DNA from: Bacteroidaceae bacterium
GTDB lineage: Bacteria; Bacteroidota; Bacteroidia; Bacteroidales; Bacteroidaceae
DNA: 36,857 nucleotides
NCBI GenBank assembly: GCA_017455585.1
Contig: JAFSZU010000165.1
Coordinates: forward strand, 1 to 36,857
Direction: 5' to 3'
In this document: positions 22,437-31,106 of the stretch, piece by piece
Position numbering within the stretch: position 1 is the first letter of the stretch
Layout: every line of letters starts with the position of its first letter
Position numbers and translations under genes: made by a program
The notes under the pieces: model-generated
What the model was told of the DNA's origin: nothing
Database searches by the model: none
What the model saw: the letters and a program-made list of their open reading frames with translations, nothing else

Positions 22437-22481
22437 CCATCAGCTCAGAAGGATGACGGACGTGGTTCCAGCATCATGTAT
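22437..22481. other. Junction between half carB and batD
   Basis: Only 45 bases separate the carB stop from the batD stop; no terminator hairpin is seen. In the carB frame the bases after TAG read PSAQKDDGRGSSIM, faintly like the linker to the second CarB core, then the similarity ends. Both the second half of carB and a batE gene would be expected at this place in related genomes. Confidence 0.5.
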
Positions 22482-24371
22482 CTATTTACTATTCAGCCGC
22501 AGGTCAGAAATCTTTGTTCTCCTCAGTTCACTCTCCATTCTATTGATGACGGCTTCGGCAGAGGCATAGATCTTGTCCATGGTGGCGGCAGGGTCGCCGG
22601 GGGCGAAGCGGGCAAACTCGCAGTCGTCCAGTGTGCGGGTGAACTCGTCGATGAGGTCGGCGGTGAGGCCGCAATCCGAGAGTCGTTCACGCACATTGTC
22701 CTTAGACAGCTCGCCGGTGGGGATATTGAGTTTGTCGCTCACATAGCCCCAGAGGGCCTTCATGGTCTCCTCGTAGAACGCGGTGGCATTGTTCTCTTTC
22801 AGCAGCTTACGCGCCACGCGCAGACGTTTGGTGGCTGCCTTGCTGGCACCGCGTCCACGGCGTCCGGCCACGTCGGCCATGGCCACAGCCCTGCGACGGA
22901 ATGCCCATACAAGTGCCAGGAAGATGGCCAGCAGACCGGCATGTATCAGCCAGAAGCGGCGGCTGTTATAGAAGGCTGAGTCGCCCGTCTGGAAGGCGGG
23001 CTTGCCGGTCTTGATGAAGCGGATATCACTGTTCAGCAGTTCGATGTCCTCCTTGGAGATGGCCGACGTGCTGCCGCCGCCGCCCTTGCCTTTCTCCACG
23101 TCCACGGTATAAGCCTCGGCGGTGGCGGTGCGATATTCGCGGGCATCGGGGTCGAAATAGCAGAACTCCACTGCCGGCACCTCGAACTTGCCTTGGTGAC
23201 GCGGCACGGCGATATAGTCATAGAGGACCTTGCCCGAGCTGCCGTTGGGGCCGATGGTGGTCTTCTCCTCGGTCTTGGGATCATAACGCTCAAAATCCTT
23301 CGGCCATGCCACCTCGGGAGCTTTCATCAGCTTCATGTTGCCCGTGCCGGTGACGGTGAGGCGCAGCGTAGTGGCATCATTGGCTTTCAGTTGCTGGGGC
23401 GTGAGGGAGGACGTGATGGAGAACTTACCGACAGCTCCCGAGAAGTTGGCAGGTCTGGGCTGCGGCAGTGCATCGACCTGCAAGGTGACAGCGGGTGCCA
23501 TCACCGTCTTGCGCACCTCCTGCATCATGCTGCCACCGCCAAAGAAAATGTCGAAGGGGTCGGCACTGCGGTTCTGCTGCACGACGGTGGCCTCATACTT
23601 GATCTCAGGAATGGTGAGCGTGCCCGTCTGCTGCGGGAACACCACATACTGGCTCCAGACAACGGTGCCGTAGTTGCGCCCGTTGTAATGCTCCATCTTC
23701 AGTTCGGGCTGACGTTGGCGGTTGAGTTCCTGCACATGGAAGCCGTCGAGGTTCGGCATCTTACCTTGCAACTCACTGACGTTGACGAGCGTATAGAGTT
23801 TGTAGGTCAGCAATACGGCCTCCTGCTCAAAGACGCGCTTCTTGGAGGCAGTCACGGCGATGAAGATGTCCTTGCCAGTTATGCGGTCGCCAATATTCTG
23901 CGTGCGCATCCGGTCTGGCTGCTGTTGGGAAGCATGTCCCCCACCCTGCCCCTGCTGGGCGGCGGCACCACCATTGTTGCGGGCTGTGCTGCCTCCGGGC
24001 AGAACGGTAATCTCCGGCGAAGCGGAACTGACACTCTTGCCGTCGCTCTGGACGGTGGCGGCGGGGATGTGGAAGCTCCCGGCCTTGTCGGCAGAGACGG
24101 TGTAGGTGAAGGTGACGGTGCTGGAGGATGTGGTCTTGCCGTTGACGATGGAGAAACTGGACGAGGTGCTCTGACTGGGACCATAGAGCACGGTCAACCC
24201 CTCGAAGTTCCCGACATTGAACCCTTCCACATCAGTGGTATTGACTACGTAGGAGATGCGGAAGCGGTCGCCCTCCACGACCTCGCGAGGTGCCTGCACA
24301 CGGATGGTGACCTGTGCCACTGCACACATCATGTTAACTAACACTATCAGAAAGAAACACAGCCGTTTCAT
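22482..24371 (-). CDS. batD: BatD, oxygen-tolerance protein
   Basis: A 629-residue exported and anchored protein. MKRLCFFLIVLVNMMCAVAQ is the signal peptide; VTIRVQAPREVVEGDRFRIS opens the first Ig-like repeat, typical of BatD. A second repeat block follows (IFIAVTASKKRVFEQEAVLLTY), and a membrane span is seen near residues 475-495 (FWLIHAGLLAIFLALVWAF). The cytoplasmic tail ends with a helical region. A Gly/Gln-rich linker separates the repeats. BatD belongs to the Bacteroides aerotolerance operon and works with the VWA proteins BatA and BatB. It is the last gene of the Bat run here; the usual batE is not seen after it. Confidence 0.92.
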   Translation of the reverse strand: MKRLCFFLIVLVNMMCAVAQVTIRVQAPREVVEGDRFRISYVVNTTDVEGFNVGNFEGLTVLYGPSQSTSSSFSIVNGKTTSSSTVTFTYTVSADKAGSFHIPAATVQSDGKSVSSASPEITVLPGGSTARNNGGAAAQQGQGGGHASQQQPDRMRTQNIGDRITGKDIFIAVTASKKRVFEQEAVLLTYKLYTLVNVSELQGKMPNLDGFHVQELNRQRQPELKMEHYNGRNYGTVVWSQYVVFPQQTGTLTIPEIKYEATVVQQNRSADPFDIFFGGGSMMQEVRKTVMAPAVTLQVDALPQPRPANFSGAVGKFSITSSLTPQQLKANDATTLRLTVTGTGNMKLMKAPEVAWPKDFERYDPKTEEKTTIGPNGSSGKVLYDYIAVPRHQGKFEVPAVEFCYFDPDAREYRTATAEAYTVDVEKGKGGGGSTSAISKEDIELLNSDIRFIKTGKPAFQTGDSAFYNSRRFWLIHAGLLAIFLALVWAFRRRAVAMADVAGRRGRGASKAATKRLRVARKLLKENNATAFYEETMKALWGYVSDKLNIPTGELSKDNVRERLSDCGLTADLIDEFTRTLDDCEFARFAPGDPAATMDKIYASAEAVINRMESELRRTKISDLRLNSK

Positions 24372-24423
24372 TGCAATATTAACTAAGTGACTCTATAAAT
24401 TGTTTACTGACTTTATTATATAC

Positions 24424-24679
24424 ACCACAGATTGCACAGATTACACGGATTCTTCGCTGCGAACAATCATCAATTTTGTTCATGATTTCACAGATTTCAG
24501 AGTGGCAATCGGCCCACGGGGACACTTCACACTTGAAGAACGCTCCGCATGTTTCGCGAGAAACAAGGCAGAGAGCACTCAGCACCAGCGTAGCGTGCTG
24601 CTCAATAATCTGTGAAATATCAAATAAAAAATCCATAACCAAAGGACATGTAATCTGTGAAATCCGTGTAATCTGTGGT
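24424..24679. repeat. CACAGATT element, copy D (longest)
   Basis: 256 bp with ACCACAGATTGCACAGATT...ACACGGATT at the left and AATCCGTGTAATCTGTGGT at the right. The interior shares CATTTTGTTCAT-like, CAGAGTGGCAA, GAGAGCACTCAGCACC and GCTGCTCAATAATCTGTG with copy C (opposite orientation), plus about 60 additional bases. It fills the batBC-batD spacer; short frames in it are not gene-like. Confidence 0.88.
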
Positions 24680-24688
24680 GTTAATAAA

Positions 24689-26404
24689 CTACCATTGCTT
24701 CTGGAGTTGGCGGCGCTGGCGTTGCTGCTGTTGCTGCGCCTTGTTGACCTTGTCCTGCGTCTGCTTCTCGTCTTGCATGGCAGCCTTCAGCATCTGCTCG
24801 GCGTTCTCGCGGGACATCTTGGGTTGTTCCTGCTGCTGTTCCTGCTGTTCCTGCTTCTGTTGGTCTTGTTGCTGCTGCTGTTGTTGCTGCTCTTGCTCCT
24901 GCTTCTGGTCTTGCTGATCCTGATTCTGCTGGTTCTGGTCCTGCGATTGGTTCTTCAGCTGATGCAGACAGAGAGCCAGGTTATAGCGTGTCTCGTCGTC
25001 TTTGGGATTGCGGCGAAGGGCATTCTTGTAGCACTCGATGGCCTCGGCGAACTGCTTTTGGCTCTGCAGGATAACGCCCATATTGTGATAGACCTGCGCC
25101 CCTCGCATCTTATCTTTCTGCAAGCGGGCAGCAGTCTCATAGCTCTTCATGGCGTCCTGCGGCTGCCCTTGATAAAGATGGGCGTTGCCGAGGTTATAGT
25201 GTGCCACGGCGTTGGTGTTGTCCTTCTCAATGGCTTTCTGATAATCCACCTGTGCTTTGGCATAGACGCTGTCACGATAGAGTCGGTTGCCATGACGGAC
25301 ATAGTAGCGGTCATTCTTCTGTTGGGCACTGGCGGGCAAAGAGACAAACAGTGCAATCAACATCACGGCGGCGGCATTGCCCGGCACACGGAAGAGGCGG
25401 AAACGCCCGAAGACGTGGTTCTGGCGCGCCAGCAAGAGGATTTCAATGATAAGCAGGACGAGCGCCATCCACGCGAAGTCGCGGAAATGCTCGTCAAACT
25501 CACTGTAGAGCTGTGATTCTATCTCCACCTTGGCCAGACGATCCACATGCTTCTGCAGAGCCGACTGTGCACTGGAGCTGTTATCCACATAGATATAGGC
25601 TCCGCCACCCGCCGAGGCAATCTCGCGGCACATATCCTCGTTGAGCTTGGAAACCACGGTGTTACCTGCGTGGTCGGTGATATAGCCATTAGAGCCTGGC
25701 ATGGGAATGGGTGCTCCCTCGGGCGACCCCACACCCAGGACATAGACGTTCATGCCTTTCTTCTGTGCCGCCCTGGCGGCCTCCACGGCACCGCCCTCGT
25801 TGTCTTCGCCATCGGTGATGACGAAGATGGCACGCCCCACCCCTTGCTGCTGGGTAAAGCTATGGGTGGCCAGCTCGATAGCACGGGCGATGTCGGTGCC
25901 CTGCACGCTAATCATGGCCGGAGAAATGTTGTCGAGGAACATCTTGGCAGAGACGTAATCGCTGGTGATAGGCAGCTGGGTATAGGCATCGCCGGCATAG
26001 ACGATGAGACCCACCTTGTCATCTGTCATATTGTCTATCAGGTTGCTAAGGAGCATCTTGGACTTCGCCAGACGACTGGGCTTCACGTCCTCGGCCAGCA
26101 TGGAGTTGGACACATCCAGGGCGATGATGGCCTCGATGCCCTTGCGCTTGCGGGTATCTATCTTAGTGCCATACTGCGGGCGGGCCAGACAGACAATCAT
26201 CATGGCCAGTGCAGCGGTGAGCAGCCAGAACTTCACTTCGGGGCGCCAACGGGACACGTCGGGCATGAGGGGTTTCAACAGCGACGGGTCACCATACTTG
26301 CGCAGACGGCGACGACGCAGGACGTTGGTGCCATAGTGCAACAAAGCCAACAGAGGAATGATGGCCAGTGCATAGAGATATAAAGGATTCTCGAATCGGA
26401 ACAC
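24689..26404 (-). CDS. BatB-BatC fusion (VWA plus TPR)
   Basis: A 571-residue protein that joins two Bat proteins that are separate in Bacteroides fragilis. Residues 1 to about 330 are BatB: membrane spans near 8-25 and 58-74, a VWA domain with MIDAS DVSNS (from Asp97), and a span at about 311-326. A second hydrophobic stretch (AVMLIALFVSLPASA, to about 360) looks like the former signal peptide of BatC. Then come TPR repeats (about 365-465: AHYNLGNAHLYQG, VYHNMGVILQSQ) and a Gln-rich tail (about 473-515). The start codon is GTG at 26404, giving MFRFENPLYLYAL, which matches the family start. It lies between batA and batD. Confidence 0.92.
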   Translation of the reverse strand: MFRFENPLYLYALAIIPLLALLHYGTNVLRRRRLRKYGDPSLLKPLMPDVSRWRPEVKFWLLTAALAMMIVCLARPQYGTKIDTRKRKGIEAIIALDVSNSMLAEDVKPSRLAKSKMLLSNLIDNMTDDKVGLIVYAGDAYTQLPITSDYVSAKMFLDNISPAMISVQGTDIARAIELATHSFTQQQGVGRAIFVITDGEDNEGGAVEAARAAQKKGMNVYVLGVGSPEGAPIPMPGSNGYITDHAGNTVVSKLNEDMCREIASAGGGAYIYVDNSSSAQSALQKHVDRLAKVEIESQLYSEFDEHFRDFAWMALVLLIIEILLLARQNHVFGRFRLFRVPGNAAAVMLIALFVSLPASAQQKNDRYYVRHGNRLYRDSVYAKAQVDYQKAIEKDNTNAVAHYNLGNAHLYQGQPQDAMKSYETAARLQKDKMRGAQVYHNMGVILQSQKQFAEAIECYKNALRRNPKDDETRYNLALCLHQLKNQSQDQNQQNQDQQDQKQEQEQQQQQQQQDQQKQEQQEQQQEQPKMSRENAEQMLKAAMQDEKQTQDKVNKAQQQQQRQRRQLQKQW

Positions 26405-26410
26405 GGCAAT

Positions 26411-26491
26411 ATTTAACGATTTAATGATTTACAATTTACAATTTGGTCAGCCTGAGCAATTGTGAAATGGTGAAATTGTCCAATTGTGAAA
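26411..26491. repeat. 8-bp micro-repeat spacer between batA and batBC
   Basis: Runs of GATTTAAT, GATTTACAATTTACAATTT, then units GCAATTGT, GAAATGGT, GAAATTGT, CCAATTGT, GAAATT. It abuts the TAA stop of batA (26492-26494). Confidence 0.7.
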
Positions 26492-27490
26492 TTAAGGTAT
26501 TTTCTTTAGCAGGGTTTCACGCAACAGGAGTTCGAGCAGGAGGAAGAGACAAGCCAGAAGCGCGAAGGGGGCAAAAGCCTCATAGCGTTTGCTGTACTGC
26601 TTCACATTCATCTTGGTCTTCTCCAGCTTGTCAATCTCCTGATAGACCTCGCGCAACTTGGCATTGTTGGTGGCACGGTAGAACTCGCCATTCGTGGCAC
26701 GTGCAATGCTGGCAAGGGTCTTCTCATCAATTTCCACAGGAATATTGATGTACTCGATGCGGCCTCCAACGGGATATGGGTAACGTGCTGTTCCATTGGT
26801 GCCTACGCCGATGGTATAGACACGGATGCCAAAGCTCTTGGCAATCTCTGCGGCAGTGAGCGGCGAGATGTCACCGGCGTTGTTGGAACCGTCTGTCAAG
26901 AGGATGATGACCTTGGACTTGGCCTGTGAATCCTTCAGGCGGGTGATGGCGTTGGCCAGGCCCATGCCGATGGCCGTGCCGTCCTGCATCAGTCCTTTCT
27001 GCACCATGTCACAATCCACGCTCTGGAAGAGATTCAGGAGCACGGCATGGTCGGTGGTCATGGGGCACTGCGTGAAGGACTCACCCGAGAAGATGGTGAG
27101 GCCGATGTTATCATTGGGACGCCCGCTGATGAACTCCGATGCCACCTTTTTGGCAGCCTCGATGCGGTTGGGCTTCAAGTCCTCGGCCAGCATGGAGGTA
27201 GAGATATCCACACAGAGCATGATGTCGATACCCTCGATGGTGTGGTCGCTCCATGAGTTGCTGGTCTGGGGACGGCACAACACAAGGACAATCATTACGA
27301 AAGTGAGGATGCGCAACAAGAAGGGTGCATGGACAAGATACTGCTTGTAGGTGCGTGGTGCACGACGGAAAGCCAGCGTGGAAGACACCTGCAACGTGGG
27401 CTCGCTGGTGCGGTGGCGCAGCACATACCATAAAATATAAGGTATGAGCAGCAAAAGCAGCAGAAGGAAATATGGATTGGCAAACTGCAT
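26492..27490 (-). CDS. batA: BatA, VWA-domain membrane protein
   Basis: A 332-residue protein with an N-terminal membrane span (FLLLLLLLIPYILWYVL), a second at about 56-72, a VWA domain with MIDAS DISTSM (Asp95), GTAIGMG and LLTDGSNNAG, and a C-terminal span (FAPFALLACLFLLLELLL). BatA sits in the inner membrane with its VWA domain in the periplasm or cytoplasm and forms a complex with BatB and BatD. It was linked to aerotolerance in Bacteroides. The start at 27490 (MQFANPYFL) fits the family. It is followed by batBC after an 87-base repeat spacer. Confidence 0.92.
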   Translation of the reverse strand: MQFANPYFLLLLLLLIPYILWYVLRHRTSEPTLQVSSTLAFRRAPRTYKQYLVHAPFLLRILTFVMIVLVLCRPQTSNSWSDHTIEGIDIMLCVDISTSMLAEDLKPNRIEAAKKVASEFISGRPNDNIGLTIFSGESFTQCPMTTDHAVLLNLFQSVDCDMVQKGLMQDGTAIGMGLANAITRLKDSQAKSKVIILLTDGSNNAGDISPLTAAEIAKSFGIRVYTIGVGTNGTARYPYPVGGRIEYINIPVEIDEKTLASIARATNGEFYRATNNAKLREVYQEIDKLEKTKMNVKQYSKRYEAFAPFALLACLFLLLELLLRETLLKKIP

Positions 27491-27525
27491 AGTGCTAAGT
27501 AGATGACGACATTTATCTTATACAA

Positions 27526-27681
27526 ACCACAGATTACACGGATTACACGGATTGAATCCTTTCCATTTTAGGAAATCTGTGAAATTCATATAACAATTAC
27601 ACAGATGAGAAGCAGTAAAGAATCTGATTAATCTGTGCGCTCGGCTCGAAGAGACGCTTGACACTTCAAGAAATCTGTGGT
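27526..27681. repeat. CACAGATT element, copy E
   Basis: 156 bp with ACCACAGATTACACGGATT at the left and AAATCTGTGGT at the right, and AAATCTGTGAAATTCAT and CACAGATGAG inside. It fills the spacer before batA. The right arm is less complete than in copies A and D. Confidence 0.75.
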
Positions 27682-27711
27682 TCATGTTAGAATCAAATAT
27701 TGATTGGTTAC

Positions 27712-28845
27712 TTAACGGATTAAGTCGATAACAAGGTAAAGCGCACAAGCCAGGAAGAGGACGGCCACGAAGCCCATGAGCCACATCACCACCTTGGCGG
27801 CGAAGGAACGTTTCTGGCTCTGCTTGACCTCCTCGGGGATTTCCTCCACCTCGGGCTTGGCGTTGGGGTCCACCTCCATCTTGGTCTGGTTGATGAAGTC
27901 GATGGCACTCACCAGATTGGCATCGTTCTCGTTGATGAGCGTCGTCCACTTGGCGAACTTCACGAGGTCGGCCGTAGTGAAGAGCTGGCGCAACTCGGCC
28001 AAGGCCGTCTCGTCCTGCTCCTGCAACAGACGTTCGATAATCTCGGAAGAGGTCATCTCAGTGGCATTAAAGCCATAGCGTTCCTTGATATAGGTGCGCA
28101 GGGTGTCGGTCAACTGGGTGTAATACTCCTTGCTGTCTTCCTCAGCCCACTTGCGCTCGCCCTTGATACGCTCAATCTCGCTCATGGCCACCTGATGGGG
28201 CGGCAATTTGACCTTGCGCTTGACGAAACGGATGATGGGCTTGTTCTCACGCCAGCGGCCATAGAGCCACAACAAGGCAATCACCAAGAGCTGATTCAGT
28301 ACCAGAAGCCAGATGGCCGGTTTCCAGTCATCCCATGAGAAGGGGTTGTTCTGTATGTCCTTGGGGGGAGCAAAACGGTCCACATGCACCGTATCGACGG
28401 GAATCATAATCACCTTCAATGCCAAAGACTTGGACTGATATGGTTGTCCATCTACTTCAACGGTGAAGGGTGGCAGATAGACAAAGGCCGAATCCCACGC
28501 GGTGATGCTGTAGCGGTTCTGCACTTGCATCCGTTTCCCCTCATCCAGGCGGGTGGTGTCTGAACTGAGGAAATCCACAATCTCCACCTTGTCCGTCAGC
28601 GGCTGCAGAGGGCGCAGGTCGGGCATCTTCAATTTCTGTTGGGCTCCACAAGTGACATCCAGCGTCAGTTCCCGCTGCTCGCCAATGAGGAGTACAAGCG
28701 TGTCGATGCGAGCCTCAAAGACCACCTGGGCAAAACTCAACACGGGAAGGAGTAGAAGGAGAAGAAAAAGCCCCACCCCTGTCCTCTCCCCTGTTAGGGA
28801 GGGGTATTTATTTACTATTGACTGATGAAATATTTTTTCTTTCAT
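27712..28845 (-). CDS. Bat-operon membrane protein (unnamed, BatD/DUF4381-like place)
   Basis: A 377-residue protein between the DUF58 gene and batA, the place of an uncharacterised Bat-operon protein in Bacteroidetes. It has a signal-like segment (LFLLLLLLPVLSFAQ), a beta-rich region with FVYLPPFTVEVDG, a span at about 195-215 (AIWLLVLNQLLVIALLWLYG), a helical cytoplasmic part (YYTQLTDTLRTYIKERYGFNATEMTSSEI) and a C-terminal span (VVMWLMGFVAVLFLACALYLVI). The start is uncertain: the ATG at 28845 lies in the loop of a palindromic element, which then supplies the first 20 or so residues (KYPSLTGERTGVG). A GTG at 28774-28776 directly before the signal segment is an alternative. Confidence 0.75.
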   Translation of the reverse strand: MKEKIFHQSIVNKYPSLTGERTGVGLFLLLLLLPVLSFAQVVFEARIDTLVLLIGEQRELTLDVTCGAQQKLKMPDLRPLQPLTDKVEIVDFLSSDTTRLDEGKRMQVQNRYSITAWDSAFVYLPPFTVEVDGQPYQSKSLALKVIMIPVDTVHVDRFAPPKDIQNNPFSWDDWKPAIWLLVLNQLLVIALLWLYGRWRENKPIIRFVKRKVKLPPHQVAMSEIERIKGERKWAEEDSKEYYTQLTDTLRTYIKERYGFNATEMTSSEIIERLLQEQDETALAELRQLFTTADLVKFAKWTTLINENDANLVSAIDFINQTKMEVDPNAKPEVEEIPEEVKQSQKRSFAAKVVMWLMGFVAVLFLACALYLVIDLIR

Positions 28846-28900
28846 TTCTTTTGTATTATCACCCCGCCCTAACAGGGGAGGGGTCGGGAGAGGGGCTTCT
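28766..28900. repeat. GC-rich palindromic element at the start of the Bat-operon membrane protein
   Basis: GCCCCACCCCTGTCCTCTCC and CCCTGTTAGGGAGGGG pair with CCCCGCCCTAACAGGGGAGG and GGAGAGGGGCTTCTT. The loop holds the presumed start codon at 28843-28845. The right arm abuts the DUF58 stop codon at 28901. Confidence 0.8.
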
Positions 28901-29770
28901 TCATGCCCTCTGTGCAAAAAGGTTTCTGAGGGCAACGACATAGTCCTGATCTGTGCGGACGCTGACGTGGTCCACATTGCTGCGAGTGAGGGTGTCATTG
29001 AGACGCGTCGTGTGCTCGTGCCACCAGCGGGACTGGGCAGCCCGCACTTTGCGGCTGGAGGTATCAATCCACTGTGTATGACCTGTCTCGGCATCACGGA
29101 CGCGCATGAGACCCACATCCGGCAGTTCGGCAATGCGGCGGTCATAGACCTGAATGGCCATGATGTCGTGTTTGCGCCCGGCAATGGACAGGGGCTGACG
29201 GAAGTCCCGCTCGTCGATGAAGTCGCTGAGCAGGAAGCAGGTACAACGCCGCTTGATGACTTGGGTCAGGTATTCCACCGCCTGCTGGATGTTCGTGCGC
29301 TGGCTCTCAGGATGGAAGTCCAGGAGTTCGCGGATGATGTAGAGGATATGCTTGCGCCCCTTCTTCGGCGGGATGAACTTCTCGATGCGGTCGGAGAAGA
29401 AGATGACACCAATCTTGTCGTTGTTCTGGATGGCACTGAACGCCAGGGTGGCAGCAATCTCCGTGGTCATATCGCGCTTGGTCTGCACAATGGAACCGAA
29501 GTCCAGACTGCCGCTGACATCCACCAGGAGCATCACCGTCAGCTCGCGCTCCTCCTCAAAGACCTTGATAAAGGGCTTATTGAAACGCGCGGTGACGTTC
29601 CACTCGATGTCACGGATGTCGTCGCCATACTGGTACTCCCGCACCTCGCTGAAGGCCATACCGCGTCCTTTGAAGGCCGAGTGGTACTCCCCCGCAAAGA
29701 TATTGCTGGAGAGTCCACGGGTCTTGATTTCAATCTGGCGGACGCGCTTGAGTATCTCAGATGTTTCCAC
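28901..29770 (-). CDS. DUF58-domain protein of the Bat/MoxR operon
   Basis: A 289-residue protein. The family motif YQYGDDIRDIEWNVTARF is at about 47-64, after FKGRGMAFSEVREY; a VWA-like core follows with LLVDVSGSLDFGS as MIDAS and LLSDFIDE. Such proteins are almost always beside MoxR ATPases and are thought to act with them in metal insertion or folding of envelope complexes. The start at 29770 (METSEILKRVRQIEIKTRGL) is the family start. It lies downstream of moxR after a short repeat array. Confidence 0.93.
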   Translation of the reverse strand: METSEILKRVRQIEIKTRGLSSNIFAGEYHSAFKGRGMAFSEVREYQYGDDIRDIEWNVTARFNKPFIKVFEEERELTVMLLVDVSGSLDFGSIVQTKRDMTTEIAATLAFSAIQNNDKIGVIFFSDRIEKFIPPKKGRKHILYIIRELLDFHPESQRTNIQQAVEYLTQVIKRRCTCFLLSDFIDERDFRQPLSIAGRKHDIMAIQVYDRRIAELPDVGLMRVRDAETGHTQWIDTSSRKVRAAQSRWWHEHTTRLNDTLTRSNVDHVSVRTDQDYVVALRNLFAQRA

Positions 29771-29827
29771 TGCTTAATTTGACAATTAGACGATTTACGA
29801 TTATACTATTAGTTTCTTTGGACCTAT

Positions 29828-29883
29828 GTGAAATAATGAAATTGTGAGATTGTCCAATTGTGAAATTGTTCAATTGTCCAATT
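29828..29883. repeat. 8-bp tandem array between moxR and the DUF58 gene
   Basis: Seven gapless units: GTGAAATA, ATGAAATT, GTGAGATT, GTCCAATT, GTGAAATT, GTTCAATT, GTCCAATT. It overlaps the moxR stop codon (TAA at 29882-29884 on the minus strand), as other arrays here do. The rest of the 111-base spacer is A/T-rich. Confidence 0.8.
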
Positions 29884-30877
29884 AAGGAACTTCCACCTTA
29901 TTCAGAATCTTGGAGACAATCTCCTCGGCGGAGACGTTGTTGGCCTCGGCCTCGTAGGTGAGACCGATGCGGTGGCGCAGCACATCGTGAGCCACGGCAC
30001 GGACATCCTCTGGGATGACATAGCCCCGACGCTTGATGAAAGCAAAGGCGCGGGCAGCCAGCGCCAGGTTGATGCTGGCGCGGGGCGAACCGCCGAACTC
30101 GATGAAGTCCTTGATCTCGTTGAGGTTATACTTCTCGGGATAGCGTGTAGCAAAGACGATGTCGGTGATGTACTGCTCGATCTTCTCGTCGATATACACC
30201 TGACGCACGACCTCGCGGGCCTCTGTAATCTCCTTGGTGGAAAGCACCGGGCGCACGCTGGTCTTCTGCCCGCCGATATTCTGGCGGATGATGCGCTTCT
30301 CCTCTTCAAACTTGGGATAGTCGATGACCACCTTCAGCATGAAACGATCCACCTGTGCCTCGGGCAGCGGATAAGTGCCTTCCTGCTCGATGGGGTTCTG
30401 TGTGGCCAGCACCAAGAAGGGTGAAGGCAGTGCAAACGTCTGCTTGCCGATGGTGACCTCACGCTCCTGCATGGCTTCGAGCAAAGCACTTTGCACCTTG
30501 GCCGGAGCACGGTTAATCTCGTCGGCGAGGATGAAGTTGGCAAAGATGGGGCCTTGCTCCACCATGAACTTCTCGTCCTTCTGGGAATAGATCATGGTGC
30601 CGGTGACGTCGGCAGGCAACAGGTCCGGGGTGAACTGTATGCGGCTGAACTTGGCGTCAACCAGTTGTGCAAGGGTCTTGATGGCAAGGGTCTTAGCCAG
30701 GCCGGGCACACCTTCCAGCAAGACGTGACCGTCTGAGAGGAGGCCGATGAGTAATGATTCTACGAGATGGCGCTGGCCCACAATCACCTGGTCCATGCCC
30801 GTCATGAGATTGGTAACGAAACCGCTCTGGCGCTCTATGCGCTCATTGAGCTCGCGAATGTCAATGGATTCTGCCAT
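29882..30877 (-). CDS. MoxR-family AAA+ ATPase
   Basis: A 331-residue ATPase. Walker A is GVPGLAKT (56-63), Walker B ILADEIN (116-122), and FLVLATQNPIEQEGTYPLPEAQ is the family sensor region. The lid domain carries GGSPRASINLALAARAFAF. MoxR proteins act as chaperone-like ATPases with VWA proteins encoded beside them; here these are DUF58, BatA and BatB. The start at 30877 (MAESIDIRELNERIERQ) fits. No standard promoter was seen directly upstream, so it may be transcribed from the ftsY promoter through the spacer or from an unseen site. Confidence 0.95.
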   Translation of the reverse strand: MAESIDIRELNERIERQSGFVTNLMTGMDQVIVGQRHLVESLLIGLLSDGHVLLEGVPGLAKTLAIKTLAQLVDAKFSRIQFTPDLLPADVTGTMIYSQKDEKFMVEQGPIFANFILADEINRAPAKVQSALLEAMQEREVTIGKQTFALPSPFLVLATQNPIEQEGTYPLPEAQVDRFMLKVVIDYPKFEEEKRIIRQNIGGQKTSVRPVLSTKEITEAREVVRQVYIDEKIEQYITDIVFATRYPEKYNLNEIKDFIEFGGSPRASINLALAARAFAFIKRRGYVIPEDVRAVAHDVLRHRIGLTYEAEANNVSAEEIVSKILNKVEVP

Positions 30878-30924
30878 AATACTTTTCTTATAAGTAACTA
30901 CTCATTATTAGTATATAATTATGA

Positions 30925-31050
30925 ACCACAGATTTCACAGATTAAACAGATTCTTTAACGCTTCTAATAATCTGTGTAATTCTTATCGAAATTTCACAGA
31001 TTTTCTATATTGGGAACCTTATAATCCGTGTAATCTGTGTAATCTGTGGT
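30925..31050. repeat. CACAGATT element, copy F
   Basis: 126 bp with ACCACAGATTTCACAGATT at the left and AATCCGTGTAATCTGTGTAA...CTGTGGT at the right, with AATCTGTGTAATTC and ATTTCACAGATTTT inside. It occupies the spacer between the HU/LysM gene and moxR. Confidence 0.85.
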
Positions 31051-31106
31051 TTGTATAAGATAATTGTGTTCACCTACTTATATTCTTTAAATTCTCAATT
31101 TTCAAT

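Noticed and set aside
23193-24341. Open frame of 382 codons antisense to batD
   Set aside because: Shadow frame; batD has a signal peptide, Ig-like repeats and family order.
24476-25516. Leu-rich frame on the plus strand over batBC
   Set aside because: The Leu run is the complement of the Gln-rich tail of BatC, not a membrane protein.
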